NCBI GenBank assembly: GCA_021807965.1
Contig: JAKBCI010000068.1
Coordinates: 1 to 8,088 of the forward strand
Origin: Actinomycetes bacterium
Lineage (GTDB): Bacteria > Actinomycetota > Acidimicrobiia > Acidimicrobiales > RAAP-2
Length of the DNA stretch: 8,088 bases
Direction: 5' to 3'
Numbering within the stretch: the first letter of the stretch is position 1; each line of letters opens with the position of its first letter. Below are positions 5,599-8,088 of this stretch, piece after piece. A program made the position numbers and the translations under genes. The notes under the pieces are model-generated. The model saw nothing but the letters and a program-made list of their open reading frames with translations. It was not told the DNA's origin and ran no database searches.

Positions 5599-6915
5599 CT
5601 ACGCCGGGCTCATCCGTTGACGCAGCACGTCGACGAGGTCGGCGATCGCGACGCGAACCTGGCCGGTCGTGTCTCGATCGCGAACGGTGACCGCTCGGTC
5701 CTCTACGCTCGCGAAATCCACCGTCACGCAGTAGGGTGTGCCCACCTCGTCTTGGCGGCGGTAACGGCGACCGATTGACTGGGTGACGTCGAAGTCACAC
5801 ATGAACCACGGCCGCAGCGCCGCCAGAATCTCGCGCGAGACACCTTCGAGTTCCGGCTTCTTCGACAGTGGGAGCACGGCCACCTGGTAGGGCGACAGCC
5901 GCCAGTCGAGTCGCAGCACCGTACGCCGCTCACCCTCGACTTCGTCCTCTTCGTAGGCGGCGAGCAGGAACGCCATCATGGCCCTCGTAGCCCCGGCCGC
6001 TGGCTCGATGACATACGGCGTGTAGCGCACGCCGGCCTGCGCATCGAAATACTCGAGCGCAGTTCCCGAGGCGTTGGCGTGTTGCGTGAGGTCGTAGTCG
6101 CCGCGGTTGGCCACTCCCTCGAGCTCGTCCCAGCCCCAGGGATAGCGAAACTCGATGTCGGTCGTACCGCGCGAGTAGTGCGAGAGATCCTCTTTGGCGT
6201 GCTCGTGCAAACGCAACCGGTCCACGGGAATCCCGAGGTCGACGTACCACTGGTACCGGTTCTGGATCCAGTACCGGTACCAGGTCTCGGCTTCGTCCGG
6301 CGCAACGAAGTACTCCATCTCCATTTGCTCGAACTCGCGCGTTCGAAAGACGAAGTTCTGCGGCGTGATCTCGTTACGAAATGACTTGCCGACTTGAGCG
6401 ATACCGAAGGGGGGGCGTCGCCGGCTCGTGGTGAGTACGTTCAGGAAGTTGGTGAACATGCCCTGGGCCGTCTCTGGGCGAAGGTAGGCGGTAGCCCCCT
6501 CGCCCTCGACGGGACCCGCCTGCGTCTTGAACATCAGGTTGAAGGCCCGAGCCTCGGTGAAGATCGTGCCGCCACAGTTGGGGCAAACGCCGTCTATCTT
6601 GTCTTCTCGCCAGCGCTCGTGACACTGTCGACAGTCGACCAGCGGATCCGTGAACGTCGCGAGGTGGCCCGACGCCGCCCACACCGCGGGTGGCCCGAGG
6701 ATCGCCGCGTCGAGACCCACCACGTCGTCTCGCAGCTGCACCATCGATCGCCACCACGCCTGCTTGACGTTGCGCAGCATGTTGACCCCGAGGGGACCGT
6801 AGTCGTACGTCGAGCGGAATCCACCGTAGATCTCCGCCGACGGAAAGATGAATCCTCGCCGCTTCGCGAGATTGATCACCTTCTCGAGCAGATCGGGGTC
6901 CGGTTCGGCGGTCAT
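5599..6915 (-). CDS. glyS: Glycyl-tRNA synthetase, single-chain class II (alpha2) type
   Basis: Charges tRNA-Gly with glycine in the cytoplasm. It has 438 residues, slightly short of the 460-500 usual for the dimeric bacterial type. Seen in order: the N-terminal block GFIFPSAEIYGG (21-32) and YDYGPLG (37-43); a zinc-ribbon insertion with C95, C98, C111, C114; LRPETAQGMF (145-154); class II motif 2 around FRNEITPQNFVFRTREFEQMEM (179-200); motif 3 EPAAGATRAMMAFLLAAY (304-321) with R311; and the anticodon-binding domain (about 340-438) with GRRYRRQDEVGTPYCVTVD (382-400). From memory, the mycobacterial enzyme matches closely but lacks the four zinc cysteines, which are kept here. ATG 6915 overlaps the hemW stop by 4 nt (ATGA), implying translational coupling. 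It converges on the propeller gene with 49 bp between stops. Confidence 0.97.
   Translation of the reverse strand: MTAEPDPDLLEKVINLAKRRGFIFPSAEIYGGFRSTYDYGPLGVNMLRNVKQAWWRSMVQLRDDVVGLDAAILGPPAVWAASGHLATFTDPLVDCRQCHERWREDKIDGVCPNCGGTIFTEARAFNLMFKTQAGPVEGEGATAYLRPETAQGMFTNFLNVLTTSRRRPPFGIAQVGKSFRNEITPQNFVFRTREFEQMEMEYFVAPDEAETWYRYWIQNRYQWYVDLGIPVDRLRLHEHAKEDLSHYSRGTTDIEFRYPWGWDELEGVANRGDYDLTQHANASGTALEYFDAQAGVRYTPYVIEPAAGATRAMMAFLLAAYEEDEVEGERRTVLRLDWRLSPYQVAVLPLSKKPELEGVSREILAALRPWFMCDFDVTQSIGRRYRRQDEVGTPYCVTVDFASVEDRAVTVRDRDTTGQVRVAIADLVDVLRQRMSPA
6250..6283. repeat. 34-bp near-perfect palindrome inside glyS
   Basis: Outer arms CTGGTACCGGT (6250-6260) and ACCGGTACCAG (6273-6283) are perfect inverted copies, and the centre CTGGATCCAG (6262-6271) is itself palindromic. 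Only the T/T pair at 6261/6272 fails, so 16 of 17 base pairs match. It encodes residues 212-222 of GlyRS, a Tyr/Trp/Arg/Gln-rich helix (WYRYWIQNRYQ) whose codons partly enforce the symmetry. In RNA it would fold as a strong hairpin. Confidence 0.85.
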
Positions 6916-8006
6916 CGATCCAGGTTACCGGACGCCCGCGAACCGTTGAGGCGGACGATCACCTGGTTGGCCAACAACCGTCCCGCCGGCGCGAGGGTCA
7001 CCACTCCGTCACGCACGGTCACGAGGTGCCTAATTTCCTCGAGCGACGCAAACGCCTCCACGGGAACGCCGCGAGTCGTGCGCAACGCCAGCGACGCGCC
7101 TTCGAATTGCCTCGTCGACTCGTCGAGGTACTCCTCGCCGCCCGTCGGCCGACGGCCCTCTCGAATAAGCGCGATGTAGCGGTCCGGCGTGCGTACGTTC
7201 CACCATCGATGACCCGCGCGGTGCGAGTGCGCCGCCGATCCGACGCCCAGGTAGTCGCCCTGATCCCAGTAAAGGTGGTTGTGGCGACAGTCGTGGCCCG
7301 GCTTAGCCCAGTTCGAAATCTCCTCCCATAGGTAGCCCGCAGCCTCCAGCGTGGACCCTACGAGGTCGTAGGCGTCAGCCGTCGCGTCCTCGTCGGGGTG
7401 ACGAGCCGGGTCGCGTCCGAGGGGCGTCGCCGGTTCCGGCGTCAACGCGTAGCAGCTCAGGTGAGGCGGCGGCGTCGCGAGTCCGACGAGATCGTCCAGA
7501 GTCGCCGCAACGTCCTCGAGCGTTTCGGCGCGCGAGCCGATAATCAAATCCATGTTCCAGGTGGCGAAGCCCGCCGCGGTGACCGCCGCGGCGACCTCGT
7601 GATGCGCCCCCACGCCGTGTCGTCGGCCAAGATCGGCGAGCACCGCGGGCCGCGTCGACTGAATGCCAAACGACATCCGATTCACGCCCCCGTGGCGATA
7701 GGCAACGAGCCGTTCGAGCGAGGCATCTTCGGGGTTGCATTCCACCGTGACCTCAGCGCCATCCACGCGTTTGATGGCCCCGAGAATGCGCAGGAGCTGG
7801 TCGGGGGCCAGCCGCGACGGCGTGCCGCCGCCGAAGTACACCGAGGTCGCGGGCGGGGTTTCCTCGGCGTGCCAGGACAGCTCCGTGCACACCGCGTCGA
7901 CGTAGTCATCCATCAGTTCGTCGCGATCGGCGTACGTGGCAAACGCGCAGTAGTCGCAGCGGTGCGCACAAAAGGGCACGTGCACGTAGACGCCGAAGTC
8001 GCTCAC
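6912..8006 (-). CDS. hemW: Radical SAM heme chaperone HemW
   Basis: A 364-residue member of the HemN/HemW radical-SAM group. The [4Fe-4S]-SAM motif is CAHRCDYCAF, giving C13-x3-C17-x2-C20-x-F22, the form typical of HemW. Also seen are the SAM-binding GGGTPS (59-64), VECNPED (88-94), NRMSFGIQS (109-117), SNWAKPGHDCRHNHLYW (231-247), and DYLGVGSAAH (251-260). A HemN C-terminal domain covers about 290-350. The length and lack of an N-terminal extension argue for HemW (heme insertion) over coproporphyrinogen dehydrogenase HemN. One deviation: the usual GLPGQT-like block after DLI reads GSRAET (157-162). The start is GTG 8006, sharing GTGA with the stop of the upstream gene; its own stop overlaps glyS. 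It thus sits in the middle of a tightly packed three-gene unit. Confidence 0.93.
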   Translation of the reverse strand: MSDFGVYVHVPFCAHRCDYCAFATYADRDELMDDYVDAVCTELSWHAEETPPATSVYFGGGTPSRLAPDQLLRILGAIKRVDGAEVTVECNPEDASLERLVAYRHGGVNRMSFGIQSTRPAVLADLGRRHGVGAHHEVAAAVTAAGFATWNMDLIIGSRAETLEDVAATLDDLVGLATPPPHLSCYALTPEPATPLGRDPARHPDEDATADAYDLVGSTLEAAGYLWEEISNWAKPGHDCRHNHLYWDQGDYLGVGSAAHSHRAGHRWWNVRTPDRYIALIREGRRPTGGEEYLDESTRQFEGASLALRTTRGVPVEAFASLEEIRHLVTVRDGVVTLAPAGRLLANQVIVRLNGSRASGNLDR

Positions 8007-8088
8007 GTCGGCGTACGCGCGAGCTCTCTGTATCGCGCGAGCGCTTCCGCGCGTTCGTGCGCCAGATCGATCATGGGCGCAGGATACC
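8003..8088 (-). CDS. C-terminal end of a probable deoxyribodipyrimidine photolyase (partial)
   Basis: The minus strand enters the window in an open frame giving 27 residues and a TGA that overlaps the hemW GTG by 3 of its bases (GTGA). The start YPAPMIDLAHERAEALARYR resembles the extreme C-terminus of CPD photolyases, which ends in a YPxPIVDHxxxRxxALxxY pattern (E. coli PhrB: YPQPIVEHKEAR). Photolyase is an FAD enzyme that repairs UV dimers with light. Only the tail is present, so the call rests on about 20 residues; an unrelated gene is possible. The tight overlap with hemW does show that a co-directional coding region ends here. Confidence 0.5.
   Translation of the reverse strand, partial: YPAPMIDLAHERAEALARYRELARTPT

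Noticed and set aside
6394..7179. Plus-strand frame of 261 codons antisense to glyS and hemW
   Set aside because: It is fully covered by two well-recognised minus-strand genes and shows no family motif or ribosome site.

Overview
The window looks like chromosomal DNA from a high-GC actinobacterium. The reasons are the GC-rich coding sequence, GTG starts, likely leaderless promoters, a mycobacterial-style single-chain glycyl-tRNA synthetase, and a DrrA/DrrB-type transporter. The secreted Cys-paired propeller makes Acidimicrobiia or a related lineage my best guess, but this is an inference without a database search.

Left edge (1-752, minus): the first 250 residues of DNA primase DnaG, running off the window. 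A 64-bp gap (753-816) separates it from a plus-strand block and appears to hold two back-to-back promoters, each with a -10 box 6-7 nt from its start codon. The plus-strand block (817-5549) carries a DrrA-like ABC ATPase, a DrrB-like ABC-2 permease (ATGA overlap), a PaaI-type hotdog thioesterase (8 nt later), an MFS exporter (31 nt later, GAGG ribosome site) and, behind a possible promoter of its own, a secreted beta-propeller protein.

Right part (5599-8088, minus): reading in the direction of transcription, the last 27 codons of a probable photolyase, then hemW, then glyS, each joined to the next by a 4-nt stop/start overlap (GTGA, ATGA). The two blocks converge over 49 bp (5550-5598) with no convincing terminator.

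Functionally, the two minus-strand blocks are housekeeping (replication priming, heme trafficking, translation, DNA repair). The plus-strand block reads as an accessory export/resistance cassette with an uncharacterised secreted protein at its end. No RNA genes, CRISPR arrays, transposases or integrases were seen. The points most worth a second look are the seven-fold Cys-paired propeller, the paired leaderless promoters, a 34-bp near-perfect palindrome inside glyS, and the placement of the plus-strand cassette between glyS and dnaG.
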